From Alicyclobacillus sp. SO9 (GTDB lineage: Bacteria > Bacillota > Bacilli > Alicyclobacillales > Alicyclobacillaceae): a DNA stretch of 64,000 nucleotides. The notes under the pieces are model-generated. The model saw only the letters and a program-made list of their open reading frames with translations, did no database searches and was not told where the DNA came from. The translations under genes were made by a program, and so were the position numbers. Shown piece after piece: positions 1-9,351 of the stretch (the stretch's first letter is position 1; every line of letters begins with the position of its first letter). The DNA lies in the NCBI RefSeq assembly GCF_016406125.1, contig NZ_CP066339.1, forward strand, positions 558,001-622,000. The letters are read 5' to 3'.

Positions 1-1616
1 GGAAAACCAGTGCGGCTAAAATTCTTGCGAAAGCCGTGAATTGTTTAAATCCCCTGGAAGGCGAGCCGTGCAATGAGTGTGAAGCCTGTACAGCCGTTCA
101 AAACGGGACTGGGATGGATGTAGAGGAAATTGATGCGGCCTCCAATCGCGGCGTAGATGAAATCAGACAGCTTCGTGAAAAAGTGCAGTATGCGCCCACT
201 GGGCTGACGCGCAAAGTGTACATCGTTGATGAGGTTCATATGTTGACCACGGAAGCGTTTAATGCGCTCCTGAAGACGCTGGAAGAACCCCCCAACCACA
301 CCCTGTTTGTTCTCGCAACGACTGAGCCTCACAAAATCCCAGGGACTATCATTTCTCGCTGTCAGCGGTTTGATTTTCGTCGGATTGCACCAGAACTCAT
401 GGTGGAACGACTGGAGACTGTGTGTAGTACTGAAGGCTGGACGCGCAGCGAAGAAGCCCTGTGGAAAATTGCTCAGGCAGCAGACGGCGGGTTGCGTGAT
501 GCTCTTGGACTGTTGGAGCAGACGTCCGCGTTTGGCGGGGGAGACATCAGCAGTGAGAATGCAGCGCACGTAATGGGAGGGGTTGAGTCCGTTCTGTTAG
601 TGCAATTGCTGCAAGCCATGTGGCAACGTGACATGGCTAAGGTGTTGAATTTGCTTGGGGACTGGTATGAAAGGGGCAAGGACGCTACAAGAATCGTGCA
701 TGATCTGCTGCAGATTCTACGCGATTTGGTCATCATCAAAATGTCTCCTTCGGATAGTCTGCCAGGTCATCTTCGACTGTCTTCGCTGCAGGACGCAGCG
801 CAGCAACTGAGCGTTCCGTGGTTAATGCAAGGCGTCAAGAAACTTGGGGAGACATACACCGGTCTGCGGTATGTAGATGACCCCAGGCTTGCTTTGGAGG
901 CTGCCTTACTGGCATTGGTACCACGAGATGAAGATACTGAGGAGCGTCTCCATTCGGCACATCAGGCAAGCGGAGTAAAGTCCGAATCAGGCGTTACGGT
1001 ACCAGGTAAAGCTGCAGACAAGGCGTCAGCGAGTACGCGCTCAGATGCCAATGATTCGCGGGAACCGGATGAACCCGCAGGGGCCACAGGGCCGTCTGGA
1101 CGTCAAGGCCGCGAGGCAGCACTTGCACCAGAGCCGAGCGCGACAACGTTGGCGAAGCCCGCTGCGAAAAAGAATGGACGCACTTCCGAATCAAGGAAGC
1201 AGGAAGTTCTGAGAAAACTTGCAACTGAAGCAGACAACGAGGTACTCGAACGAGTACAATCAGAGTGGCAGCAAATTCTCCAACGGGTAAAAGATGAGCG
1301 AATTCAAACCCATGCCTGGCTGATGAACGGACAGCCTGTTTTAGCCACAAAAAATGCAGTTGTGGTTGTGTTTAGCAGCCGGTTTCACCGTGATGCAGTC
1401 ATGAAACCAGACGAGCGTACGGTCATCGAACAGGCCTTTGCCCAAGCAGCGGGCATTTCACTTCAAATGCTTGCCCTGTTAAAAGAGGACTGGGAAAAAT
1501 TTCAGACACCGACAGAGCCTGAACCAAGTGCTGCTTTGGCTACAGAGTCAGACCTTGCTGAGAAAGCGGTTCGGGTTTTCGGGAAAGACTTGGTTGAAAT
1601 TATTGACGGAGAGTGA
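1..1616 (+). CDS. dnaX: DNA polymerase III subunits gamma/tau, 5' end cut by window edge
   Basis: Clamp-loader ATPase of the replisome. The frame is already open at the first base, and the first readable residues are the end of the Walker A loop (GKTSAAK), so only the extreme N-terminus is missing. Next come a four-cysteine zinc module (C, CNEC, C), Walker B ([10 protein letters not shown]), sensor 1 (LATTEPHK) and the SRC arginine-finger motif (ISRCQRFDF). A Pro/Glu/Ala-rich linker precedes a folded C-terminal domain that would bind the polymerase in tau. About 537 residues are visible, close to the family length of roughly 560. It heads a cluster with ybaB and recR in the usual Bacillota order. 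The first GTG in the window is not the start. Confidence 0.97.
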   Translation, partial: KTSAAKILAKAVNCLNPLEGEPCNECEACTAVQNGTGMDVEEIDAASNRGVDEIRQLREKVQYAPTGLTRKVYIVDEVHMLTTEAFNALLKTLEEPPNHTLFVLATTEPHKIPGTIISRCQRFDFRRIAPELMVERLETVCSTEGWTRSEEALWKIAQAADGGLRDALGLLEQTSAFGGGDISSENAAHVMGGVESVLLVQLLQAMWQRDMAKVLNLLGDWYERGKDATRIVHDLLQILRDLVIIKMSPSDSLPGHLRLSSLQDAAQQLSVPWLMQGVKKLGETYTGLRYVDDPRLALEAALLALVPRDEDTEERLHSAHQASGVKSESGVTVPGKAADKASASTRSDANDSREPDEPAGATGPSGRQGREAALAPEPSATTLAKPAAKKNGRTSESRKQEVLRKLATEADNEVLERVQSEWQQILQRVKDERIQTHAWLMNGQPVLATKNAVVVVFSSRFHRDAVMKPDERTVIEQAFAQAAGISLQMLALLKEDWEKFQTPTEPEPSAALATESDLAEKAVRVFGKDLVEIIDGE

Positions 1617-1623
1617 TAATTAC

Positions 1624-1935
1624 ATGAAAAACATGAATCAAATTATGAAGCAAGCCAAGAAAATGCAGGAGGATATTGCACGAGCTCAAGCCGAATTGGC
1701 GGAGAAGACTGTCGAAGGTACAGCCGGCGGCGGTGCTGTAAAAACTACTATGACGGGTGACAAGAAACTTATTGGTGTATCTATCAGTAAGGAAGTTGTC
1801 GATCCGGAAGACATCGAGATGCTCCAAGATTTAATTGTAGCTTCCTTTCAAGATGCCATGAATCAGGTTGATGAGATGACCAGCACAGAACTTGGAAAAT
1901 ACACCAAGGGCATGAACATGCCGGGCTTGTTCTAA
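1624..1935 (+). CDS. ybaB: YbaB/EbfC nucleoid-associated protein
   Basis: Small DNA-binding protein of the YbaB/EbfC family, 103 residues, which forms a dimer and coats DNA. The sequence has the typical Met/Gln/Lys-rich N-terminal helix ([12 protein letters not shown]), a central beta sheet with TAGGGAVK, and the ending MNMPGLF. The ATG is chosen because a purine-rich GGAGAGTG lies upstream; an in-frame extension back into dnaX would add 32 residues unlike the family. It lies 7 bases after dnaX and one base before recR, so the three genes are probably co-transcribed. The exact role is unsettled even in studied species. Confidence 0.93.
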   Translation: MKNMNQIMKQAKKMQEDIARAQAELAEKTVEGTAGGGAVKTTMTGDKKLIGVSISKEVVDPEDIEMLQDLIVASFQDAMNQVDEMTSTELGKYTKGMNMPGLF

Positions 1936-1936
1936 T

Positions 1937-2536
1937 ATGATGGGATATCCGGAGCCGATATCCAGGCTCATAGAGCAGTTTATGAAGCTTCCAAGTATTG
2001 GTCCGAAAACGGCTTCCCGCCTGGCATATCACGTGTTAAAGATGGAAAAATCCAGTGTGGACGAGTTTGCCACTGCACTTCACGACGTCAAGACCCAATT
2101 GGTGGAGTGCAGTATTTGTTGCAATATTACTGACATTGACCCATGTCCTATTTGTGCTGATAGAAGCAGATTGGACAGTGCTTTGTGTGTCGTACAGGAG
2201 AGCCGTGACGTGGCCGCAATGGAGCGAACGCACGAGTATTCTGGAAAATATCACGTGTTGCACGGTTCGATTTCTCCGATGGAAGGAATCGGGCCGAACG
2301 ATATTAGAATTCGTGAACTGGTGCAAAGAGTAGCAGACACGGAAGTCGAAGAAATCATTATTGCGACCAATCCCAATGTTGAGGGAGAGGCAACGGCAAT
2401 GTACATCTCGAAGTTGCTGAAACCGTTCTCTATTCGCATTTCGAGGTTGGCTCACGGGCTGCCTGTCGGAGGAGATTTGGAGTATGCAGATGAAGTGACG
2501 CTGGCCAAGGCTCTGGAAGGACGCCGAAATCTATAA
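1937..2536 (+). CDS. recR: recombination mediator protein RecR
   Basis: RecR works with RecO and RecF to load RecA on single-stranded gaps. The 199 residues show the helix-hairpin-helix region ([17 protein letters not shown]), a C4 zinc module (CSICC...CPIC), a Toprim domain beginning CVVQESRDV, and the C-terminal Walker-B-like stretch ([16 protein letters not shown]). Length equals the family norm of about 198. Two ATGs stand in tandem, and no strong ribosome site is visible, so translation is likely coupled to ybaB, whose stop lies one base upstream. Confidence 0.97.
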   Translation: MMGYPEPISRLIEQFMKLPSIGPKTASRLAYHVLKMEKSSVDEFATALHDVKTQLVECSICCNITDIDPCPICADRSRLDSALCVVQESRDVAAMERTHEYSGKYHVLHGSISPMEGIGPNDIRIRELVQRVADTEVEEIIIATNPNVEGEATAMYISKLLKPFSIRISRLAHGLPVGGDLEYADEVTLAKALEGRRNL

Positions 2537-2635
2537 CTTTCAGTTGCATTTATTCAACTTTTCTATATGAACAGTCATATTTTGCGCCTTACTTGTCTAT
2601 GTTTTAGTAGTTACAGACAAGGGGGCGCATTTGTT

Positions 2636-2893
2636 TTGGGAGAAACCAGGAACGATGGACTGCAGCCTTTGTTGTCGCGGTTGACGGAATCCAAACACGC
2701 TATTGAATGCGCGCGGATGCAATTCAATGAAGCAACAGACCCCAATGCGATTGACGAGATTATCTACAGATGGATTGCTGAAGAGAAACGATTTCAAACA
2801 CTCATTAGGACGGCACGAGAACAGCACATTACGATTGAGGGACTAAGATGGTATTGGCATCAAACGGATCCCTACGCGCCCTCCAATCTGTAA
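2636..2893 (+). CDS. yaaL: YaaL family protein (DUF2508)
   Basis: Short, charged, mostly helical protein of unknown function between recR and bofA, the same place as B. subtilis yaaL. A TTG start is chosen because AAGGGGG lies ten bases upstream; this gives 85 residues, near the usual 75-85. An upstream ATG in the same frame would add 23 residues and has no ribosome site. The recognisable part is the helix ending in RTAREQHITIEGLRWYW. Identification rests on position, size and the C-terminal pattern, not on a strong motif. Confidence 0.7.
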   Translation: MGETRNDGLQPLLSRLTESKHAIECARMQFNEATDPNAIDEIIYRWIAEEKRFQTLIRTAREQHITIEGLRWYWHQTDPYAPSNL

Positions 2894-2938
2894 AGGGTGC
2901 GTAGGCGGTGACGGACAGAGGCGGGGGAGGGACAAGCT

Positions 2939-3217
2939 GTGAAGATTCCTGCAGACGTATCTGTGTATGTTTGGATTGGACTCGGCTTAATAGGATTATT
3001 TCTACTGGCACAACTCATGCGGCATCCGAAGCAAATTCTGCTGAGGCTCTTCAGGACTGCTGTGATGGGCTGTCTATTTGTTATCGCTGTGGATTGGATT
3101 GGTCAATACTTTCACTACCATTTACCGTTTAATCCGCTGACTGCTCTTACCGCTGGTTTGCTGGGGATCCCTGGAGTCCTAGCGCTGATAGCACTCCAAC
3201 TGTGGATTTTCCCCTAA
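2939..3217 (+). CDS. bofA: pro-sigma-K processing inhibitor BofA
   Basis: Integral membrane protein that, with SpoIVFA, holds the SpoIVFB protease inactive until the forespore signal arrives. It has 92 residues with two hydrophobic segments (roughly residues 10-28 and 38-55) and the conserved C-terminal region FNPLTALTAGLLGIPGVLAL. The GTG start follows a strong GGGGGAGGG site. It sits directly after yaaL as in B. subtilis. The gene downstream is convergent, and the 35-bp gap holds no clear GC-rich terminator. Confidence 0.9.
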   Translation: MKIPADVSVYVWIGLGLIGLFLLAQLMRHPKQILLRLFRTAVMGCLFVIAVDWIGQYFHYHLPFNPLTALTAGLLGIPGVLALIALQLWIFP

Positions 3218-3252
3218 GCTTTTCGTTACGGTTTTGCCTAAGCAAATATTTT

Positions 3253-4908
3253 TTAAAATTGATGGGGTTGGATGCGTTCTGCCAGACGTGCCAGCCTCGT
3301 GCCTACCCCAGGCAGTGATTTCAGTTCTGCCGCTGTCACCGCGTGTGAGCGCATGCTAATGAAGAGGTAGAAAAGACCACTCAGGAACAGAATGAACAAC
3401 AACTGAATCCAAGCCCATATCATTGCATGAGCATTTGTCACAGGGTGCCACAGTACGAGAGAGAACGCATACAGCACTTCTGTCAAAATTCCCGTCAGCA
3501 CAGTCGCAACCAGTGACGGCAAGACTTGGTTCCAAACAGAGAACTGCAGTTCTGCATACTTCTTCACTGCCATGATGTTGAGGGTTGATGATACCAGATA
3601 ACCCAGTGTTGACGCCATGGCTGCCCCGACAATGCCCAACGGCCCAATGAGGATAAAATTGAAAACCAGCTTTACAGCCAGGCCGATAAACATGTTGCGT
3701 ACGGGTCTGTACATTTTCCCAACGCCTTGGAGCATATAGGTGGTTATCATTTCAAATCCGCTGAAGATGCTCATGACCGATACACTGGCAATGGCATTTA
3801 CGCCGCTCTGCTGGTCAAACAGTGCCATATCAATCGGTTTTGCTAAAAGCAGCAGGACCGCAGCAATGGGAAACAGGAGAAAAAATGCTGTACGAAGCGT
3901 CCGGCGCATCTGATGGTTGATTGTTTTCAGGTCTCTGCGGGTCTGGGCGTGCGCGATGGCCGGCATAATGGAAGATCCGATAGCGACCACAAATGCCATT
4001 GGAATGCTCACCAGTTGCACCGCTTGTCGAGAATAAATTCCGTACTGTCCCAAAGCATTGGACCAACTGAGGTGCTTCAATACCGACAGGAGGTTGGGGA
4101 TGGTCAATGCGTCTACTTGGATTGAAACAGGCAGGACCAGAGCACCCATGGAGACCGGCACAGCATATTTCCAGAGTGTCTTGATGGCCTTGGACGAGGA
4201 CTCGGTGGGTGTTGCAAACCTTCTGTTGCCGAGGTCCTTTTTTAATTTCTGCACAGCCAGAATCAGCAGCCATAGTGCTGCGGCTCCACCAACGAAGCTT
4301 CCGAACGTCGCAGCAGCTGCGCCAACTGCGATATTTCCAGGGGCAAATACCTTCACTACCAGATAGGCACCAAGAACGATAGCCACCACGCGAAACAACT
4401 GCTCAACGGCCTGAGACAGTCCTGACGGCTCCATCCGCTGAAATCCTTGCAAATAGCCTCGCAACGAACTCATGACAGGAATAATCAACAGACTCGGCGC
4501 CACCGCCCGCACCGACAGCGTCACAGACTGTAAGGATGCGCCGGACGCCTTTAAGCCAATCAGCCTGCTGTACAGAGGAGCTCCAAACCACATCAGCAAA
4601 AAGCTAACTGCGCCGAGGCCTATCATCAGCCGAGATGTGAGCCGGAACAACTGTTCGACATCTCCGTACCGATTGAGTGCAAGCCGTTCTGAAATAGTGC
4701 GCGCCATTGCCGTGGGGAATCCTGCAATCGACACGGTCAACAGCAACGAATACAGTGCGTAAGCGCTGGAGTACAATCCTAAGCCGTCTTTATGTATCAA
4801 ATATGTCAAAGGTATGACGTAAACGAGGCCGAGTACCTTTGTAATAAACATGGACGCTACCATCGCGGTTGCGCCGCGGGTCAGACTGGGTTTGTGCGTA
4901 GCACACAC
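3253..4908 (-). CDS. MATE/MVF-type polysaccharide flippase, SpoVB-like
   Basis: Multi-pass membrane protein of the MviN/MurJ-SpoVB group, predicted to flip lipid-linked sugars or peptidoglycan precursors. The N-terminal pattern SLTRGATAMVASMFITKVLG, the loop RAVAPSLLIIPVMSSLRGYLQG and the Gln/Pro pairing around GFQRMEPSGLSQAVEQLFR are shared with the true spoVB near 40.1 kb, so the two are paralogues. The reading frame extends to 4998. GTG at 4908 is preferred because the conserved N-terminal helix begins just after it and the upstream residues look non-conserved, but the GGGAGG site overlaps that GTG, so the start is uncertain; ATG at 4863 is another option. An extended -10 (TGCTATAAT on this strand) lies just upstream. 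The gene interrupts the usual bofA-gin order. Confidence 0.85.
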   Translation of the reverse strand: MCATHKPSLTRGATAMVASMFITKVLGLVYVIPLTYLIHKDGLGLYSSAYALYSLLLTVSIAGFPTAMARTISERLALNRYGDVEQLFRLTSRLMIGLGAVSFLLMWFGAPLYSRLIGLKASGASLQSVTLSVRAVAPSLLIIPVMSSLRGYLQGFQRMEPSGLSQAVEQLFRVVAIVLGAYLVVKVFAPGNIAVGAAAATFGSFVGGAAALWLLILAVQKLKKDLGNRRFATPTESSSKAIKTLWKYAVPVSMGALVLPVSIQVDALTIPNLLSVLKHLSWSNALGQYGIYSRQAVQLVSIPMAFVVAIGSSIMPAIAHAQTRRDLKTINHQMRRTLRTAFFLLFPIAAVLLLLAKPIDMALFDQQSGVNAIASVSVMSIFSGFEMITTYMLQGVGKMYRPVRNMFIGLAVKLVFNFILIGPLGIVGAAMASTLGYLVSSTLNIMAVKKYAELQFSVWNQVLPSLVATVLTGILTEVLYAFSLVLWHPVTNAHAMIWAWIQLLFILFLSGLFYLFISMRSHAVTAAELKSLPGVGTRLARLAERIQPHQF

Positions 4909-5031
4909 CTCCCGATTAAAAAAAGCAACTGCATTATAGCACATGCAGCATGAAATCAGGTGACGAGAAGGATGAAACAGCGACAAGCCTGTTGTCATAG
5001 GTTAATACGACGACCGGGAGGTGTTCGGCGT

Positions 5032-5634
5032 ATGTCGGGAGTATTGACGGTTCTTGCAATTGCCATTGCGTCGAACCTTGACAACGCGGGTGTCGGGATA
5101 GCCTATGGAGTACGGAAGATACACTTTTCCTGGTGGGCGAACCTGACCATCAGCTCAATTTCGGGCTTGACGACATACATAGCCGGTGTTACAGGCTCTG
5201 CTTTGACACGCTATGTGCCAGGAAGCTTCGCAAAAATTCTCGGTGCGATAGTCATGATGCTGGTTGGTATCTGGGTACTGTTAGAGCCCTGGCGTGAACA
5301 AAGGACACAAGAGAAGGAGAATGCCAATGTCGTGACGCAAATTTTACGCGATCCCGTTTACGCAGACTTTGACAAATCCAGCAGCATCAGTTTCAAAGAA
5401 GCGCTGGTGTTAGGCGTTGCCCTTTCTCTCAATGCTTTAGCTGGCGGCTTTGATGCAGGTATCGTCCATATCGGTGTGATCTGGACTGCAGCGGCTGTTG
5501 CTCTTGCCAGCGCCGGCTTATTGGAACTGAGCGCGTATATCGGTGAACACTACGCGTCTCGCGTATTTGGGAAGCGGGCTACTTACATTGCAGGTCTACT
5601 GTTGTTTCTGGTTGGAGTATTTCAGATTTGGTAG
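5032..5634 (+). CDS. ytaF: YtaF-like sporulation membrane protein (MntP-related)
   Basis: Six-helix membrane protein of the MntP/YtaF superfamily. Each half carries the family's acidic motif: IASNLDNAGVG near the N-terminus and SLNALAGGFDAG in the second half, matching the inverted-repeat fold of manganese exporters. Known YtaF proteins belong to the mother-cell programme and their substrate is not established. The ATG is chosen for the GGGAGGTG site eight bases upstream; the open frame continues back but is not family-like. It is divergent from the flippase gene. The 200-residue length is normal. Confidence 0.82.
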   Translation: MSGVLTVLAIAIASNLDNAGVGIAYGVRKIHFSWWANLTISSISGLTTYIAGVTGSALTRYVPGSFAKILGAIVMMLVGIWVLLEPWREQRTQEKENANVVTQILRDPVYADFDKSSSISFKEALVLGVALSLNALAGGFDAGIVHIGVIWTAAAVALASAGLLELSAYIGEHYASRVFGKRATYIAGLLLFLVGVFQIW

Positions 5635-5664
5635 GTATAGAAGTTACATGCAGCACCCATACTT
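5635..5664 (+). promoter_or_regulatory. candidate sigma-F/G promoter for gin
   Basis: GTATA, an 18-base spacer, then CATACTT. This resembles the forespore sigma-F/sigma-G consensus except for the last base. In B. subtilis gin is transcribed by sigma-F. The predicted transcript would carry a leader of about 110 bases. Confidence 0.4.
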
Positions 5665-5781
5665 GATTAGTAGAGGGATTTTTAAGTGGCTTTCGTCTGT
5701 ATCAATGACTAGTGATTTCTGAGCAGCGAGTTGTTATTGGGGCGCAGTGTATCGGGATCACAACAAGGTTGGTGAACGTGC

Positions 5782-5979
5782 GTGGCGAATAACGAAACCC
5801 ATGGAGAACGGTGCATCGTGTGTGAACAGCCTAAGGAGCAAGGGATTCGCGTATGCGGGCAGTTCATCTGCTATGAATGTGAGCGGGAGATGGTGCACAC
5901 AGATACGAGTGAACCGAGTTATCAAAACTATGTACTGAGATTACGCCGAATCTGGGACGCGTACTTTCTCCCGAAGTAG
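5782..5979 (+). CDS. csfB: anti-sigma-G factor Gin (CsfB)
   Basis: Small zinc protein that binds and holds sigma-G inactive in the early forespore. The 65 residues contain CIVC...CYEC, separated by a Gly-Ile-rich strand (EQGIRVCGQFI), and the C-terminal pattern EPSYQNYVLRLRRIW, which matches CsfB in spacing and position. GTG start with AAGGTTGGTGA upstream. Its place near bofA is conserved in Bacillus. It ends just before a strong bidirectional hairpin terminator. Confidence 0.85.
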   Translation: MANNETHGERCIVCEQPKEQGIRVCGQFICYECEREMVHTDTSEPSYQNYVLRLRRIWDAYFLPK

Positions 5980-6059
5980 AGAACTGATGAATGGGTTTTG
6001 CATCGAAGGACGGCAAGACAGGCACGGAGTTAATCATGAATAGTTGCTCATGAAGCGCC

Positions 6060-6105
6060 AAAAGGGCTGCTAGAAGCTGATACAGCTTGCATCACAGCCC
6101 TTTTT
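6060..6105. terminator. bidirectional terminator between gin and malic enzyme
   Basis: Outer stem AAAAGGGCTG with CAGCCCTTTT and an inner perfect stem AAGCTG-ATA-CAGCTT. Runs of A on one side and T on the other suit both convergent genes. Confidence 0.8.
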
Positions 6106-6193
6106 GTTTGCGCTTGAAACCTTTCAGACATTGCAACAGCAGAGTACTTTTTGCAGCAATAGTGCGCTTTGCAACAAAACTTACGAAAAGATA

Positions 6194-7606
6194 CTAGACA
6201 TTGGCTTGGCGTCGTGCAACGCCGGACCGATATGCGGCTTCTGTGACTGCTTGGCTCACCGCTTTTACTACATCCTTGTTGAATACGCTGGGGACAATGT
6301 ACTGTTCGTTCAACTGATTTTCTCCAACACTGTCTGCAATGGCGTTTGCCGCTGCCAGTTTCATTTCTTCGTTAATGTCGCTTGCGCGGGCGTCTAATGC
6401 GCCGCGGAATATGCCTGGGAAACAGAGCACGTTGTTAATTTGGTTGGGATAATCGGATCGGCCCGTAGCCATAATTCGGACGTAGGGTTCTGCTTCCTCT
6501 GGGGCAATTTCCGGCGTTGGGTTCGCCATGGCAAAAACAATTGGGTCTTTGGCCATTTTCTTCAGGTGGTCAACCGTCAAAACGCCCGGACCCGAAACCC
6601 CGATAAACACATCAGCTCCCTCAATCGCAGTGTTTAAGTCACCTTTCCTGGCTTCTGGATTGGTGTTTTCCGCATACCACTGCCACATGGGGTTGTCGTA
6701 GGAGCGACCCGGCACAATAATGCCTTCTCTATCTACGCCAATTACGTTTTGTACACCTGCAGCCTGAATCATTTTCGTACAAGCTACACCGGCAGCACCG
6801 ATTCCAACGACGACAACACGCAGGTCTTTCATTTTCTTTTCTGTAATTTTACAGGCATTTATGAGTCCAGCTAAAAGAACGACTGCAGTACCATGTTGAT
6901 CGTCGTGAAAAACGGGTACCTCCATTTCTTGTCGCAAACGATTTTCAATCTCAAAGCAGCGGGGAGATGAAATGTCTTCCAGATTGATTCCGCCGAAGCT
7001 TGAGGAAATGGATTTTACGATGTTGACAATTTCGTCAGGGTCCTTTGTGTTAAGGCAAATAGGAAATGCATCTACGTTGGCAAACTGCTTAAACAGCATT
7101 GCCTTTCCTTCCATGACAGGCAGTGCTGCGTCAGGACCAATGTCACCGAGACCAAGGACAGCCGTTCCGTCTGTGACGACAGCAACCGTATTTCTCTTGA
7201 TGGTCAGCTGGTAGGCTTTGCTGGGGTCTTCTTGAATAGCTGTGCAGACTCTAGCGACACCAGGTGTATAAACGCGGGACAGGTCGTCGCGGTTTTTGAC
7301 GGGAATCTTGGATTGCATTTCAATCTTTCCGCCAAGGTGAACGAGAAACGTTCTGTCGGAAACGTTAATGACTTCAATACCGGTCCTTTGCCGCAGTGAT
7401 TCGACTACGTGCTCACGATGGTCCTCGTTATGTACATTTACGGTGATGTCGCGAATTACGTGGTCTTTTGTCACGTGAATGACGTCAACAGCAATGATGT
7501 CACCGCCAGCCTCTCCAATGGCTGTGGCAACTTGACTAAAACCAGCATTGCTCTGGATCTTGACTCGAAGAATGAGACTCAGACCTGTTGTTTGCATAAT
7601 GGCCAT
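6194..7606 (-). CDS. NAD-dependent malic enzyme with N-terminal ACT domain
   Basis: Oxidative decarboxylation of malate to pyruvate. The 470-residue protein begins with an ACT regulatory domain (about residues 8-80), then the malic N-domain (DLSRVYTPGVARVC, catalytic Lys in PVMEGKAML), metal-binding FHDDQHGTA, and the nucleotide-binding loop VVVVGIGAAGVACTKM. Start ATG is preceded by AGGGAGG seven bases upstream; longer forms in the same frame lack a site. The ACT domain suggests control by a small ligand, possibly an amino acid (inference). An extended -10 (TGATACAAT) lies upstream on this strand. The gene is not part of this region in B. subtilis. Confidence 0.93.
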   Translation of the reverse strand: MAIMQTTGLSLILRVKIQSNAGFSQVATAIGEAGGDIIAVDVIHVTKDHVIRDITVNVHNEDHREHVVESLRQRTGIEVINVSDRTFLVHLGGKIEMQSKIPVKNRDDLSRVYTPGVARVCTAIQEDPSKAYQLTIKRNTVAVVTDGTAVLGLGDIGPDAALPVMEGKAMLFKQFANVDAFPICLNTKDPDEIVNIVKSISSSFGGINLEDISSPRCFEIENRLRQEMEVPVFHDDQHGTAVVLLAGLINACKITEKKMKDLRVVVVGIGAAGVACTKMIQAAGVQNVIGVDREGIIVPGRSYDNPMWQWYAENTNPEARKGDLNTAIEGADVFIGVSGPGVLTVDHLKKMAKDPIVFAMANPTPEIAPEEAEPYVRIMATGRSDYPNQINNVLCFPGIFRGALDARASDINEEMKLAAANAIADSVGENQLNEQYIVPSVFNKDVVKAVSQAVTEAAYRSGVARRQANV

Positions 7607-7751
7607 GTTGATAACCTCCCTGATTTTGTTCTGTGCATGCTCGTGCATGTACGTAAAGGACTTGCACAAATACGTTTCCGGAAATAATATCACATTGTAT
7701 CATAGAGCCTGAATAAGTCTGAACGAGAGGTTCTGTTGAGGAGGTCCATCC

Positions 7752-9197
7752 GTGTTTGGACAGATGCCCATTTTGGAAGCTTTGCAAAGGCATGTGCAAG
7801 TTGCAAGGGGCAATCTTCATGTCCCAGGTCACCGACAGGGGGCGGTCTTGCCCGCTGCTTTTGCAACGTGGATGGGCCATGCTGCAAAACTGGACTTAAC
7901 TGAGCTGCCCGGCTTGGACAACTTGATGGCCCCGGAGGAGTGTATTCTCGAATCGGAGAAGCTAGCAGCATCCCACTACGGCTCAGACCGGTGTTTCTAT
8001 ACAGTAAACGGCTCTAGTGCCGGTATTATGGCAGCCCTTGTTACGGTGCTGCAGCCTGGAGACACTGTTCTATTTGTCAATCCGTTTCACCTGAGCGCCT
8101 GGAACGGTCTTGTACACAGCGGCGCTGATGCATTGTGTCTGCCGTTTCATTATTCGGATGAAGGCCGCCAGAGCGCTCCTGACGCAGTTGAGGTGCGCGA
8201 GAAGCTTCGCCAGCATCACAACATTAAAGCGGTGTTCTTGACTTCTCCTACCTATCAGGGTGATACTGCAGACGTCGCAGCCATTGCAAATGCTGTTCAT
8301 GATTTTGGTTTGCCGCTGATTGTTGATGAAGCCCACGGAGCTCATTTTGGGCTGGTACCGGAATTTCCTCTACACAGCATCGCTTTAGGCGCTGACATTG
8401 TGGTACAGAGTACACATAAAATGCTGCCCGCACTCACTCAGACAGCATGGATACATATACAAGGGAACAGAGTCAGCCGCAGGCGGTTTGCGGCTGTCTT
8501 AAACAGCTTTCAGACGTCCAGTCCTTCGTACTTGCTGTTGGCATCCTTGGATGCAGCCCAGGCCTGGCTGCGAAGTGAAGGTCGTGCAGCAGCTGAACGA
8601 ACAGTTTGGCGGTTGCGAAAATACGGGTTGCTTGAGGAGCCGGCGGGAGGATGGACAGGATTGGAAGTAAAACCGGTAACGCGAGACGGACTAAAGCACT
8701 GGATACCCGCTGACCGAGAGGGCAGCCGTCTGTTGCAAGACATGCTTGCGAAGCACGGCATCTTTGTAGAGTACGCTGACGGGACTGGAGTGCTGTCCGT
8801 GTTAGGACTGGATATAGAAGAAAGGGTTCTGTCGGAGTACACGAGGATTGTGCACGATTGGCACTTGAAACGTGATTTTCTGCCTCAGTCCAGAAGAGAT
8901 AAAAGACATCAAGGGATTGCAGACTTGAACGCACTGGCTGCAGCCGCTCCAAGAACTTTTGCCATCAGACCCCGAGATGCCGACCGAAACCACGGCCGTC
9001 TTGTTTTATTAGAGCGGAGTGTTGGCACCGTCTCGGCTGCCCCGATTGTGCCGTACCCGCCTGGAGTACCGCTGGTTTATCCGGGTCAGGAACTAAGTCA
9101 AGCTGCAGTTGAAGTTCTGTCCAGATGGTTTGCCTCGGGAGAGAAGATCCAGGGCATCTCGGCCAGCGGCGAGATTGAGGTCATGGCCGAAAGCTGA
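7752..9197 (+). CDS. yaaO: Orn/Lys/Arg decarboxylase-family PLP enzyme (YaaO-like)
   Basis: Fold-type I PLP enzyme of the YaaO branch. The N-terminal part carries HVPGHRQG, the cofactor site shows DEAHGAHFG and the Schiff-base lysine in STHKMLPALTQ, and a smaller C-terminal domain follows. Length 481 agrees with the family of about 480. GTG start follows GAGGAGGT by six bases. It precedes tmk as in B. subtilis. Related enzymes act on arginine or lysine, but the substrate cannot be read from the sequence. A possible link to arginine use by the cyanophycin genes 15 kb away is speculative. Confidence 0.87.
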   Translation: MFGQMPILEALQRHVQVARGNLHVPGHRQGAVLPAAFATWMGHAAKLDLTELPGLDNLMAPEECILESEKLAASHYGSDRCFYTVNGSSAGIMAALVTVLQPGDTVLFVNPFHLSAWNGLVHSGADALCLPFHYSDEGRQSAPDAVEVREKLRQHHNIKAVFLTSPTYQGDTADVAAIANAVHDFGLPLIVDEAHGAHFGLVPEFPLHSIALGADIVVQSTHKMLPALTQTAWIHIQGNRVSRRRFAAVLNSFQTSSPSYLLLASLDAAQAWLRSEGRAAAERTVWRLRKYGLLEEPAGGWTGLEVKPVTRDGLKHWIPADREGSRLLQDMLAKHGIFVEYADGTGVLSVLGLDIEERVLSEYTRIVHDWHLKRDFLPQSRRDKRHQGIADLNALAAAAPRTFAIRPRDADRNHGRLVLLERSVGTVSAAPIVPYPPGVPLVYPGQELSQAAVEVLSRWFASGEKIQGISASGEIEVMAES

Positions 9198-9203
9198 AGC
9201 CTC

Positions 9204-9229
9204 AGGTGAAACACTTCATCACCTTTTTA
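9204..9229 (+). terminator. terminator after yaaO
   Basis: Stem AGGTGA/TCACCT with a nine-base loop, followed directly by a run of T. Short but correctly placed between yaaO and tmk. Confidence 0.6.
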
Positions 9230-9351
9230 CTTAGAACCGGTTGCAACTGCCCGAAACGTGATGAGAGGCACTTGCAAGGGTGTTGCCGCAGCACATTATT
9301 AGGGTGAGACTTTGGAACATGGTATGATACAGACAAAGGCGGGAGAGATAC

